Positions 44,264 through 56,029 of a stretch of DNA of 64,000 bases are shown in pieces. The DNA is from Cycas panzhihuaensis (Eukaryota > Cycadophyta). Position 1 is the stretch's first letter; each line of letters starts with the position of its first letter. The notes under the pieces are model-generated. The model had not been told where the DNA came from. It ran no database searches and saw only the letters and a program-made list of their open reading frames with translations. Made by a program: the position numbers and the translations under genes. The stretch spans positions 144,405,741-144,469,740 of the forward strand of contig CM041465.1 of the NCBI GenBank assembly GCA_023213395.1, read 5' to 3'.

Positions 44264-45325
44264 GTGTTGTGAAGCTCCAGAATCAATAATCCAAGTTTCA
44301 TCAACCTTGGATGTTTGATATGCACAAAAGAGTTTGTCTTCATCTGCAAACTGATTAGAGTGGCGTTGATTGCCACCTTTGAAGCCCCCCCCCTTCCTCT
44401 TTGACCTCCTCGATAGGCACCTCGATTTGGTCGAGTTCCGCTGTTGTTGTTAAACCGCTTACGGTGGCGGGCCGCCGTTGTTGGCACCGCTAGGCGTGGC
44501 TGCCGTTGTTGGCACCGCTGGCGTGGCTACCGTTGTTGTTGGCGTGATCCGCTTGCTTTTTCCGACAATCGGTGCGATGTGGCGGGTTTGCCACACATGA
44601 CATACAACATTGGTCCTTGAAGACCCAATGTTCATGTTCCCAAACTGCTTTGAAAGTGCAGGTTTGGGTTGCTGTTTGTCCTTTGAATTGGCCGTAAATG
44701 CACCTGATGTAGATGGTCCCTCCTCATTATCCTTAGTGTAGATTTGTTCTTCTTGAAGTAGCAGACTTTCAAATTCGTTGAATGTCATAGTTTTGAGGGA
44801 ATCATCTCTTGTAGTAGACGAAATAAAGCCATTGTAGTCTTTCGGTAAGGCTTTGGTGATGGATGTGATCAATTCATCCCTCCTTGCTGGACTTCCAAGT
44901 GTATTCAGTTCATTACATACCTCCTTGATGGAGGAAAGAAAAGCCGACATGGGCTTGATAAACTTAATAGAATACAATTTTGCTTTAACCATTAAAATGC
45001 GAGCTTGATCTCCGCTTTCATACAATGAGGACAAGATGTCTCACGCTTCCTTAGAAGTGTTAGCACCAGCAATATTCTGATCTACATTTACATCAACAAT
45101 CATGTGAAGGAATGGCAAAGCAATTTCATCTTTGGCTTTCCAAGCAGCAAGCAAAGCATCATCAGGTTGCATAGTAATATTCCCATTGGTAACAGGTGAT
45201 GGTCGAGGTAATCTCCCAGAAAGATAACTCCAAAATTCGTTCATGATTAGCAAGTTCTGAGTGAGTCTCTTCCATTCTTGATAATTATCTTGTCCTGTTA
45301 ACCAAATAGTGCATGCATTTAGCAT
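44260..45325 (-). pseudogene. Gag of copia D, frameshifted
   Basis: MLNACTIWLTGQDNYQEWKR and LLIMNEFWSYLSGRLPRPSP begin the frame at 45325. After a stop near 45041 reading continues with MSSLYESGDQARILMVKAKL and MSAFLSSIKEVCNELNTLG. The zinc knuckle near 44580-44620 is damaged (CHVWQTRHIAPIV). A proline/threonine-rich insert near 44460-44540 (NNGGPPP, TPTTTVATPAVPTTAAT) is not seen in B or E. An RGG-like tail follows. Confidence 0.8.
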
Positions 45326-46654
45326 GTTTATGGCCCATGTTTCAGTTTATAAACACTTGAAGCTAGCAGATAACTTGGAAACTCAAAGCTTTCGTCGCTT
45401 AAGTTCCACCTTCTAACGAAACCAACAGTCCTGATCTTACTAGAAGATCCAACAACTGAATGGAATGATGAGGGATGGAGGACTAGGCTATGGAGTTGGT
45501 CCAACTTGATCTTATAGAGGAGATCCAAATTTTGGCCAAGTTAAATCTAGGACAAGGCAGGTAGGGTTGATTTGCATGGACGCATATGCTTTCCACAGGA
45601 TTCACATCCCCAATAACACCCTTTTCGAACCTCCTTTCCCTCAAGCAACCTTAATTGTCGTGGCCGAATGCAGTCGGTTGGTCCCCTAGGGAATGCACCA
45701 AGCTTAAGGTTAATTTAGAGGCAAGGTTTGAACCTTTTCGAGCCTCTCCAATGATTTTAAGTCACTTTTTAGCAGATTTTAAAGTGAACTTAGATTTCAT
45801 TTTGCTTGAAAAATGTACTTATGAAAATGCTTTGATTAAGCTTTACAAAAAGTGGCTTCAAGAGGAAGCAATGTAAGTACATGTATATGAACACTTGTAG
45901 TGTTTTTTACAATGAGCACTTTAATGAAAATGTAGTGCTATGTTGATCCAAGTAAGAAACCAAATGCTTGATTACAATAAGTTTTGCAAGATACTTTTTG
46001 AAAAAAAGCTTAAGTACTGAAAGAAGTAATGCAAAACTTGTGATGAAGATACAAGTGGGTCCTTGTGATGAAGATTAAGTATTTGAGCCCTCTTTGAGAC
46101 TAAGGGCAATAGGTCACCATGCAAGATGCCTTAAAAGTGTTTTAAAATTTAGTGATGAGTATCACTTTTTGAAAAAAAACACTTAAAATCACTTAATTAA
46201 CACTTGTTCAAACAATAACTAAGTGTTAAAACTTTTAAGAGCCAAAAGATAGGCTGAAATTTGAAAATTCTTTGCAATTTGCACACTAAGGACTGAGTGT
46301 GGGGCCCACAGAGAGGCTTGGGCCGGATGCTTTGAAAATTGAGTGTGTGGGGCCCATAGAGGACTGCTGGGCTGCTGGACAACGGACTGTGGGGCCCACA
46401 AAGGCTGACAGAGATTGTGGGCCCACAAAGGCCGCCGGATGGACCGTGGGGCCCTAAAGTGTCATTGGCCGTGGATGGACTGTGGGGCCCACAAAGGGCT
46501 GCTGGGCTGCTGGACAACGGACTGTGGGGCCCACAAAGGGCTGCTGGACAGTTGAGTGCAGGTGAGTTAGAACATCAGCAAACTGGATCCACAGACTACA
46601 AGACTCTTCTTTTATTTTATTTTGACAAATCTGGGTTGAAAAGAGAGTTAATGG
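45326..46654 (-). repeat. Leader of copia D with GGGCCCACAAAGG repeats
   Basis: The part next to gag (45326-46200) matches the leaders of B and E in places. From about 46290 to 46560 it holds imperfect repeats built on GACTGTGGGGCCCACAAAG with GGGCTGCTGG spacers, in place of the GCCAACTCAAG repeats of B and E. It ends at the copia E LTR without a primer site. Small frames across it (CGPH repeats) look like by-products. Confidence 0.55.
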
Positions 46655-47204
46655 TGTTAAACCTCATGGTTTACCTTATGTTTATAATGTTAAGCCAATG
46701 TATTTTCTATTCTTGTATTATGTGTGCACTTTTGCACTTTTGTACTTTAGGTGTAACTTTATCACTTAAGTGATAAAGTACACACCCACTATATGTCTAG
46801 TGACATAACGTTGTAACTTAAGGGTCAAATGACCCCCTTGCATGTTTGCTCACATGAGCTCCCAATGGACACTTGTCCTACATGCGAGCATGCATTGCAT
46901 GATTGACACTTGTCAATCATGCAATAGCCTTTGGCCTCTCATCTTCTTCTATTTAAAGAGGCCTCTCTTCATTGTTGCTCATCTTGAGAGGAGGAGCTCA
47001 TTGTTATTTTGTCAGTTTGCTAATCAAGCTGAAGCATTCTTTGGTGGTTGGACTAATTCCAACCCCCCATTTCTGGTATCTTCATCTTGCTCCCATTTCT
47101 CTGTGTTCTTTATGTTCTTTATGTTTCATGCTTTCATGCATGTGCAGTATTGTGCTTGTACTTATGATCTTGGGACTAATGTGGCCTAATGCCCATTTTT
47201 CACA
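46655..47204 (+). repeat. 5' LTR of copia E
   Basis: It begins TGTTAAACCTCATGG and ends TTTTTCACA. It keeps the 18-bp palindrome (46759-46776), has a TATTTAAAG box near 46950-46958, and the primer site TGGTATCAGAGCT follows at 47207. Confidence 0.9.
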
Positions 47205-49356
47205 TTTGGTATCAGAGCTGAAAGGTCTCTGAACTTAGTTTGTTTAACCTTTGTAGTTTATTATCTCTCGTCATTTGTTCTTGAAATCAGGTGAAATCCT
47301 CTGGCCCATTTCGCACTTGAAGAAGCCCATTTCGCATTGACCCCGATGCAAGGTCCTCTTTCAACCATTTTCAAGAGGATTCAAGGAGCCCGGCCGCCAG
47401 CAAAGACACACACAAATTTAGCCAGCGAGCGAGGGTCAGCCTAATCTAGTCGGGCCTAGTCGCCCAATCAAGGGTGAATACCATCATCAAATCAGTCATC
47501 ACATCGCTTAGTCGATCTTTGAGTCTACATCGCCAACTCAAGAAGACACCGCCTCGAAATCCAAGTCTCGCACTATTCAAGAACTCATCCGGTCATCAAA
47601 CAACAGTCCCAACAAGATCGCTCATTATTAAGTTGTCGATCGGCCAAGACAAAGAAGTCGCCAACAAGATCAAGCTCATCTTAAGCATCGGTTGCCATTT
47701 CAAAGACATTGAATCAAGACGCAAAGACATTCAAGCGCCAACTCAAGATCGTTTCCAACAAGAAGGTTAACTCACCATTGCCGAGTCAAGACACAAGACT
47801 CAAGAAGATTCAACGCTAACTCAAGACTGCTCAGCCAATAAAGGTTAACTCACTCATTGCCGAAGTCAAGACACAAGACTCAAAGAAGATTCAAAGCGCC
47901 AACTCAAGACTGCTCGGCAAGATTAGCACTTTTCACCAAGACAAGGTAATCGCCAACTCAAGATTCAACACGGTCTTCAAGCCGCCACCGTCATTCTGAG
48001 TCAAGACTGCTCGGCCAAGACTTAGCACTTTCGGCTCAACACGAATCGCCAACTAAGCATTCAACACGCTTCAAGTTGCCGACTCATCGCCTAGTCGTGA
48101 GACAATGCAACAAGATCAACTCACTGAAGTCACAGACAATGCCTGGGCCAAGATATCACAACACATCGCCAACAAGAAGGCTCACAAAGATTGAAAAATC
48201 AATTTCCTGATAGCATATTTTCAACAATATGCTCATGTGAATCATTTTTTTTTTAAGAGATTTTTTTTTAAATTTCTCAAGGGGGGAGTCTTAAAAGACT
48301 TTAAGTTTTTATAGCTGGGCCTACTTGAAGATTTTTTACAGACATTGGCAGTCTTGATTACCTTAAGAAATTTTCTTTTTAGTGAGATTTAATCTCACTT
48401 ATAAAGTTCTTTAAGTACTTTTGTACTTACTGTTTTAAGCTCTTTTAGCACACTTTCATGCTATTAAAGCATCATTGAGCTTAATTAATGTAATCAAAAG
48501 GCATATCTACATTGTAAAGGTGAAGGAAATTACCACCTAACTTCAGTTTTTTGGCACCTTGCATGGTGACCTTGGCCTTCTTAAGTTCAAAAAGGGAAGG
48601 TTCATTGTGAAACTTAATAAAATCACAATTTTCTTGTTGGATTGTTGAGACATTTTAAGTCTCAACAACTGCTGCATGGAGTTTGTGTTGGCTTTGGAGC
48701 ATTTCTTGAGTACACTTTTCTTGTGGCTTCATCACTTCATCAGATTTTGAAGGTTAAAAGGAACCCTCTTTGTTGTCATCAAAGGTTCCTTACATCATTT
48801 TTTTTTTTTAAGTACTCAAAGTACTTTATCATTGTACTCAAGCATACATAGCACCTCACTTGGATCATAAAGCACTTGAAATCTGTTTTGTGCTCATTCT
48901 TTGTAAGCCAAAAGGCATAAAAAAATCCAAGTAAGAAGATTCACTTAGACTTATTTAAAAGTGAATTTAAAAATCTGTTGGGGAGGCTCGAAAAAGGTTC
49001 AAACCTTGCCTCTGAATTAACCTTAAGCTTGGTGCATTTCCTAGGGGACCAACCGACTGCAGTCGGTGCACGACAATTAAGGTTGCTTGAGGGAAAGGAG
49101 GTTCGAAAAGGGTGTTATTGGGTGAATCCTGTGGAAAGCATGGTACGTCCATGCGGATCAACCCTACCCGCCTTGTCCTAGATTTAACTTGGTCCTCCAC
49201 CTCAATAGCGAGTCCTCCACCTCTCTTCACCCCACCGGTTGTTGGATCTTCTTGTAAGATCGTGACTAGTGGTGTTGTTTGAGGTGGGTCTTAAGCGAGA
49301 AGCTTTTGAAGTTTCCAAGTTATCTCGCTAGCTTCAAGTGTTACTCAAGTGGAAAG
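47205..49356 (+). repeat. Leader of copia E with GCCAACTCAAGA repeats
   Basis: The primer site is at 47207-47219. From about 47510 to 48190 the leader is a run of degenerate CGCCAACTCAAGA-type repeats as in B. From 48190 on it matches the B leader closely. No gene is supported. Confidence 0.6.
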
Positions 49357-50330
49357 ATGGTCGCCATACATATGCTTAATGCATGTACCATAAGGCTAAT
49401 CTGGCAATCAAATTATCAAGAATGGAAAAGAATCACAAAAATCTCTTGATAATGAATGAATTAAGGGATATGTTTCTGGAAGAATCCCCAATCCTACACC
49501 TGTGGTTAATAATAATCAACCTGCACCTATGGATGTTGGACTTGTTGCTGCATGGGAGGCCAAAGACGAAATTGCTTTGGCTTTCATTCGTATGGTTGTG
49601 GACATACATGTAGACCAAAATATTTCTTCTGCACAATCTTCTAAAGAAGCATGGGACACATTGTCCTCTTTGTATGAAAGGTGAGATGAAGCTCGCATTT
49701 TGATGATAAAAGCTAAATTGTACTCCATCAAATTTGTAAAGCCAATGTCGGCATTCATGTCCTCTATTAAGGAGGTTTGTAATGAATTAACTACTTTAGG
49801 TAGTCCAGCCACAAGAGATGAAATCATAGCCTCCATCACAAAAGCATTACCAAAGGACTACAACGGCTTTATATCATCAACTACACGAGATGGTTCACTA
49901 AGGGGGATGACATTCAATCAACTTGAAAGCTTATTGCTTCAAGAAGAACAAATTTATGCTAAGGATAATGAACAACCATCTACAACGGTGCTTTCACAAA
50001 GAAGGGCAAAGACAAATCAAAAATCCAACACCATTCACAAAGCGCTTTGGAAATATGAACATTGGATCTTCCAAGTCCAATGTAGTATGCCATTATTGTG
50101 GCAAACACGCCACATTGCACTGAGTGCGAAAGAAGTCGGCGGATCTTAAATAAGCAGCCACGTGGTCAACGACAACGGAAGCACCGTGGTCAAAGACAAC
50201 AGCAGCCACGACAACAGTTTCAACAAAGATTCCAACAGTCAGATCAGCAGCAGAATCCCCCTCGACCAAATCGAGGTGCCTATCGAGGAGGTCCAAGAGG
50301 AGGGGGGGGTCAAAGAAGTGGCTACCAACG
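49357..50330 (+). pseudogene. Gag of copia E, frameshifted
   Basis: The start MVAIHMLNACTIRL at 49357 soon leaves frame near 49440. QPAPMDVGLVAAWEAKDEIA and DQNISSAQSSKEAWDTLSSL follow in a second frame to a stop at 49682, then MSAFMSSIKEVCNELTTLG. The zinc knuckle reads CHYCGKHATLH, again shifted. The tail has the same NRGAYRGGPRGGGG stretch as B. Confidence 0.8.
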
Positions 50331-50394
50331 CCATTATAATCAGTTTGCCAATGACGACAAACTACTTTGTGCATACCAATCATCCAACATTGAC

Positions 50395-51180
50395 AACACT
50401 TGGATTATCGACTCAGGAGCTACTCGACATATGATGTGGAGTGAAGAACTCCTATGCAACATCAAGGAAGGTAAAGGTCATTCGGTGACCTTTGAAATCT
50501 TGAATCGATTGAGGTTTCGTGAATAGGCACCATAGCTCCTTTTCATTCTCCTCAAAATCCTTCCTCATCATTTCCCAAAGGATGCCTACTTCATTCCTTC
50601 TATGGAGAAGAATCGCTATCCATTAGCGGATGAACAAGCAACACATGAGCGTATTATTTAAAAATGAGAAATGTATCATTTGTGACAAAGATGATCAGAT
50701 CGTAGCTGTAGCCTATGAGGATCAAGGTCTTTACAAGTTGGATGCCAATAACATTACTCTTGATTCTGCTTACTTTGGTTCCACATCTTTGTCAAAAATT
50801 CAGTTATGGCATCAACGTCTAGGACATTTAAGCCTAGACAATCTAAAGCAGATGAGATACAAAAGCATGGTGTATGGGCTTCCAAAGATGTATGGTTCAA
50901 AATGTCTTTGCGAAGCTTGCATAATGGGGACACAACATCGGCTGCCTTTTCCTAAAGGCAAAGCATGGCGTGCATCTTATCCTTTGCAATTAGTTCACTC
51001 AGACCTGTGTGGACCCATGTCCACCCACTCCTTTGGAGGAGCATTGTACTACATATCTTTTATTGATGGCTTCTCTCACAAAGTCTGGGTCTACTTCCTA
51101 AAACATAAATCAGAAGCCTTCTCCAAGTTCAAAGAGTTCAAGGCGGAAGTAGAAAATGAATCTGGCTACTCAATCATCCA
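50395..51180 (+). pseudogene. Protease and truncated integrase of copia E
   Basis: The protease site WIIDSGATRHMMWSEELL is intact. After a stop at 50524 the frame 50630-51214 covers CIICDKDDQIVAVAYEDQGL, the zinc region LWHQRLGHLSLDNLKQ and CLCEACIMGTQHRLP, and VHSDLCGPMSTHSFGGALYY with the first D. It leaves the family sequence after VENESGYSI, before the second D, so the gene is cut in the core. Confidence 0.85.
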
Positions 51181-52234
51181 TGTAAAGTACAAGTATGGTG
51201 AACTAGTTATGTGATGGGTTTATGCTTTAGTTAGATTTTTATTAGCACTTCCTATGTATATTTCAGATTTTATGTAACATAAAAGTAATAACAAAGAAAG
51301 AAAGATATGGATTTTCTTTATAATATCTTAACTTGTCTTTAATTTCATATGCATAAGAGATAAGGAAAGAATGTAAATAAGAATAATTAACACATGGTAC
51401 AACATAATATTTTTAATAAAATAATCGTTTCTTTATTGATACATAGTTTAATACATGTCTGGAAATAATAAACAAATGTTGTCAACCAAGAGAGGAAGGC
51501 TTGATGGAGGATCAAGAAAATTGTGCCTAAATTGGGCTCTTTTCAACCCTTAGCACCCCAAATCTAGTACAACAATCCCACAATATTTTTCGGCTTATGG
51601 CGAGCCGCACAAAAAACCAACCTCCTCACGTCCTCAAATAACTGTCTAGGAACCCAACAGTGGCTTAAGAATTCTCTTGACTAGGAACTCAAACAAGGCT
51701 CTAAAATCCAAATCATGTTCTCCTCCCCCCTTTTTCTTTCTCATGGCTATTTACGTGATTTGAATGTTGAAGGGTTGTAACCTCTCATTCAACATATCTT
51801 TTCATAAAGAACCTTAATTATTCATTAATTAACATGTTTTCAATTCTACACCTTTTTAGGTCTTTTCTCCCTTTTATTTATTATAGGGGGATTAGGCATG
51901 TGACATTTCTTTTTCCCTTGTTTTGTTGTTGCCCTTATTAATCCTCCAATTTCTTTGCATCACAAATGCGTAAATAAAATCAACAAAATAATTTCAGGTA
52001 TTGTGACCACATAAATTCTTCTTTCTATGTTCATCACAAGAAGCTCACTTAATTTTAACTTCAAAATTAATTTTTGTTTTTAAGTTGTTTAGTTCTCCTA
52101 TCTAGAAATTTTCCTGGTTTAATAGTAAATTCACACATAGGTTAAATGGTTATTTCATACCATTTAATCAGATGGTTTTCATCAAGTATATATTTTTTAA
52201 GTATATTTATATAAAATACCGTTTGAAATTTTAA
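51181..52234. other. AT-rich non-coding stretch right of copia E
   Basis: No gene is supported on either strand. It starts at the breakpoint of E and ends at the integrase remains of gypsy L. Its place suggests it includes the 3' end and LTR of gypsy L (minus strand), but I could not fix LTR ends. Confidence 0.4.
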
Positions 52235-53204
52235 TTAAAGGGGTAAGGCAAGTTCATAGGTTGAATTTTCCACCTGTTGGAGTACTTTAAAAGGACCACA
52301 ATATTTGGGGGCTACCTTAGCATATTTTCCTAATTTTAAAGAACTTCTTTTGGGTTTAACTTGGAAAGAGACCGTATCCCCTACTTGAAATTCATTAATA
52401 GAACGTTTCACATTAGCTAAGCTTTTATATCGGTCTTGGGTAGTCTTCATATTGTCTTTGGCCTTATGAATTGCTTACTCCATTGTAGCCATGTTCTGAT
52501 TGGCATACCATTTTTGGTGTACAGGGTCTGACCAAGAAAGGGTATATTACAGTTTTTTCCATAAATGACATTGAATGGAGATAATAGAATTGTGATAGCT
52601 TTGATTATGTACAAATTTCACTAAATGTAGGTAGTCTTCCCTATGAAAATGTCTTTATGCAGTTTACATTCAAAGCATGTATTTCACCACCCTATTTACT
52701 CACTCTATTTGATTGTTAGTTTTAAGCTAATAAACTATACTCATTTTAAGAATAGTCCTTATGTCATAGAAAATGATTCTAAACAACTAGAGTTGAATTT
52801 GGGGTCTCTATCATATATGATACTTTTAAGTTCCTTGTATAGCTGAAATACTTCCTTTGCAAATATGTGAGCAATATCTTTTATAGTAGGTTTAATCCTA
52901 GTAGGTATAAAATGTGTCATTTTAGTTAATCGATCTACTATTTCCAAGATCGTGTCATGATTTCTTTGATTACAGAGTAAATTAGTGGTGAAGTCCATGT
53001 TTAATGATTTTGGTTTTCACCTAAGAACATCTAACGACTACAATAAACTAGGATTTCTTCATTGTTCTACCTTAACCTTTTTATAAGGAAGGCACCTTTG
53101 AATATATATTGTCGTATATGTAGTTTCATTTTAGGCCTAAAGAAGCTTCACTTAATAGTTAGATAGGTTTTGTGAAATCTTGGTTGTCTGGCTATATGTA
53201 TGTT
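52235..53204 (-). pseudogene. Gypsy L: integrase remains
   Basis: The minus strand shows WTMDFTTNLL-like sequence with the first D near 52990, YDRDPKFNS with the second D near 52785, and the C-terminal domain EFQVGDTVSFQVKPKRSS, LAPKYCGPFKVLQQV and YELALPL (52450-52235). The region with the E (52451-52758) is degraded. The sequence between 52999 and 53204 is more integrase, too decayed to read. The element is older than its neighbours and is split at 53204 by copia F. Confidence 0.7.
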
Positions 53205-53676
53205 TGATAGAATTAATGATTTATTCATTAATTCATCTTGGTGTACTTTCTAATTGTAATGTAAATGTGAGTCACTTTAGTAACATAATGTTATAAATTG
53301 CAAATGTACCTAAAGTTGTGACTTGAAGTTGTGAATTCTAGATGAGGGGCCAAAAACCCACTTTCACCAATGTGAACATGAGCAACACTTGGTCACCACG
53401 CAAACAATCTCTGATGCATATGCGCCACTTATCTACCATGCATGATCATTGTGCTTTCTATATATTGAGGATCTCTCTTGGCAATTATACAATGGATTAT
53501 TGAGAGGGTTTATGTAGTGTAAATTTTGTTTATGCTAATGAAAGATTGTTTTGGGGTTTGAACATAATTTTTGCCCCTTCAAATTTTCATGCTTTGATCA
53601 TGCTAATGTGATTGTGGTTGTCTATTGTTAATGATTTAGATCCTAGTAGAAAAGATAACAAATCTATTTTCTCTCA
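53205..53676 (+). repeat. 5' LTR of copia F
   Basis: 472 bp, TG...CA ends, TATA-like CTATATATTGAGG near 53458-53470. Primer site TGGTATTAGAGC (one mismatch to the iMet type) at 53679-53690. Confidence 0.9.
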
Positions 53677-53690
53677 TTTGGTATTAGAGC

Positions 53691-55000
53691 ATGTTGTTTT
53701 TCTACATATTTTAGTGAATTTTCACTATTTTTCTTCACAAGTACCTGCTAACCCTTTTCATAGGATTGTGGCTAGACATCCTTAGTTATATGTTGGCTTG
53801 TTCTACTCAAAATCTAGCGTTTCTTTGCAGTATGATCTTCATTTTATGTGTATGTTGTCATGGGTGCCATACTTTGGTCGTGCACCCAAAAAAAATCATT
53901 TTGGCTCATTTTGCCATTAAAATCTCTCTAGATCAATTTTGTTAGTGTTTGAGCATCATCACAACCTCATTTCATTATTGTTTGCAGCTTCAATCGATCA
54001 AAATGTGTCTTTTTTAGTCATACCTGCTCTATGTTGGCTGTGTGCATTTTTTTCCTTCCATTTCACTGTGCTTCACTTGCAATTGATGAAACTCTGCCAT
54101 ATGACCACTTGAAACAATTTCCTCGTTGTGCTCTTCTTAAATCTGGGGTTAGATTTGTGTTTCTTTGGTTTAGCAAAGAGAAATCATCTCTCAAAGCCCA
54201 AAAAAATTGCCCCTACATGTCACACGAAATTGGTTATTTTAATGTTTTAATATTTCAATAGTTTTCTAACTTCAGGTTATATATTTTGGAATATTCTTTG
54301 AACATTCCTTTTGTAATATTTGCTTTTTACTAAAGTTAAGTTATTTCATCATTTTTTAAGTTTGGTTTTAATACTTTTTCAGTCTTTTTAGCATTTTTAA
54401 AATCCCAACTTTTTTATTTTGTCATTTTTAATTAAAAATATATTTTCAAGTTTAAAAAGCACAAAAAATTTAACATTTTTAAAGTTATTTTTAGCTTTAT
54501 TAATTTTGAGACCATACTAGTCTTGCAAGGGGAATAGTTAGGACCCCTGAAGTGAATCACTCGTGCACACATGAGTTGTATGTGCTTGGACAAGCAAGCC
54601 AGGGGACAACTCATTATTAGGTGTATTGAGTGATGGGTCGAGGCACAAACCTTCAAACTTGGAGTTTTGAGACCATGCTAGAACCCCAAAGAGAGTGAGT
54701 GACATGGTTGTTAAGTGTGCCTTTAAACGAGGACGTGATTGTTAAGGTTGTAAATCTGATGCAGGTGGATCCACAATGTCAAGGGGGCAGAAGAGCCTTC
54801 TAGTTCTGATGTACCTTCGGGTATGTAGAGCCCTTGAACTACCACCTGTGGGTAGGTACGCCATCAAACAAGACCATCTCAACTAGTAGGGGCTATTAGG
54901 CTAGGAGACACTAAGACTTTTGATATTAGATTAGTAAACCTCCCTAGGGAGCTAGGACATTGCTGGTGCCTACACACATTCAGTCATCATGGCTCTATAG
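53691..55000 (+). other. Leader of copia F
   Basis: No gene is supported in this 1.3 kb between primer site and gag. It is AT-rich around 54240-54480. Confidence 0.5.
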
Positions 55001-55840
55001 ATGGTTCAAGCTAATACTATCAAATTATCTAGCAGTGACAATTTCTTAGCTTGGAAGAAACAAGCTAAGAATATACTTGTAATGAACAAATTGTGGACTT
55101 ATGTTTCTAGTGCTACACCTAAACTAGTTCCCACTCAAGATTCTAATGAACCCATTATCATCATACTAGCCGATTCATTTGCCCTTGTCGCATTTAATGA
55201 AAATGATGAAGTTACACTTTCCTTTTTACATCTCTCTTGTGAAGAAAACGTCAACCAAAATATTGAAACAACTACCATCTCTGCTGAAGCATGGGACATA
55301 ATTTGCTCTTTGTATGAGAGAAAAGACAATGCCTATCATGCTTAAGGCCCAATTGTGCTCCATTCCTTATGCTGGCTTTGTTGAAGCCCATTTAACCCAA
55401 ATTAAAGCATTAAGGAACTAGTTAACCACTCTTGGTCAACCTCCTACAAACAATGATCTAGTGTCATCCATTGTCAATGTATTATCCGCTGGCTTTAACT
55501 CCCTTATTTTTAACCTGTCCCATTCCAATCGCCTTGCTACATTGGACTTTAATACGTTTGTGAGACTTCTATTGCAAGAGGAGTGCATTTTAAACAAACT
55601 TGGACATCTGAGTTCTTCCTCATCGACCCCTGCTTAGCTATATGTCATAAAGGAAGACAACAATGACCAAATTTGAGCCAACAGTTCATTTCAATGAATT
55701 TGAACCAACAACAACCATTACAGTAGCAGACAAAACAAATAGTTTATCACTTTTGTGGTAAACATGGCCATACAACACCAAAATGCAGGAAAAAGAGGGT
55801 TGACCAACAACAACAACAATAATAGAATTGCCTCGTAAAT
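55001..55840 (+). pseudogene. Gag of copia F, broken
   Basis: MVQANTIKLSSSDNFLAWKK and ILVMNKLWTYVSSATPK open the frame, followed by DEVTLSFLHLSCEENVNQNI and SAEAWDIICSLYERKD. A frameshift follows near 55335. Later pieces include the LATLDFNTFVRLLLQEE region near 55530-55580 and a damaged zinc knuckle near 55745-55790. The layout matches the Gag of B/D/E but the sequence is distant. Confidence 0.75.
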
Positions 55841-56029
55841 TGAGGCAATCCTAATTGTGGCTGCACCAACTTCCAAGCAAACAGAGGACCGATCTAGAAT
55901 GCGTAAAACACCAATTAGGGCTATGTACAAAATTAGAACCGTAACCAAAGAAGGAATCAAAATCAAGGAGGCCATATGATCGATTCCCAAAATTTGTTTT
56001 ATGTTGCTTCTGCATCACACACAACTAAT

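Larger units (their letters stand above)
40607..46654 (-). mobile_element. Element D: Ty1/copia, minus strand, 5' LTR missing
   Basis: The 3' LTR (40607-41160), polypurine tract, RNase H, RT, integrase, protease, gag and a 1.3 kb leader follow from left to right on the minus strand. The leader ends where copia E begins at 46655. No primer site or 5' LTR is seen. Gag and pol are close to B and E. D inserted into the RT gene of copia J. Confidence 0.88.
46655..51180 (+). mobile_element. Element E: Ty1/copia, plus strand, truncated in integrase
   Basis: The 5' LTR (46655-47204), primer site, a 2.15 kb leader, gag, protease and the first half of integrase follow on the plus strand. Similarity to B ends near 51176, where integrase runs into unrelated sequence. 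RT, RNase H and 3' LTR are absent. E sits head to head with D, inside its leader. Confidence 0.85.

Noticed and set aside
46197-46517. Protein with CGPH repeats
   Set aside because: It is the translation of the GGGCCCACAAAG leader repeats of copia D and lies in an untranslated position.
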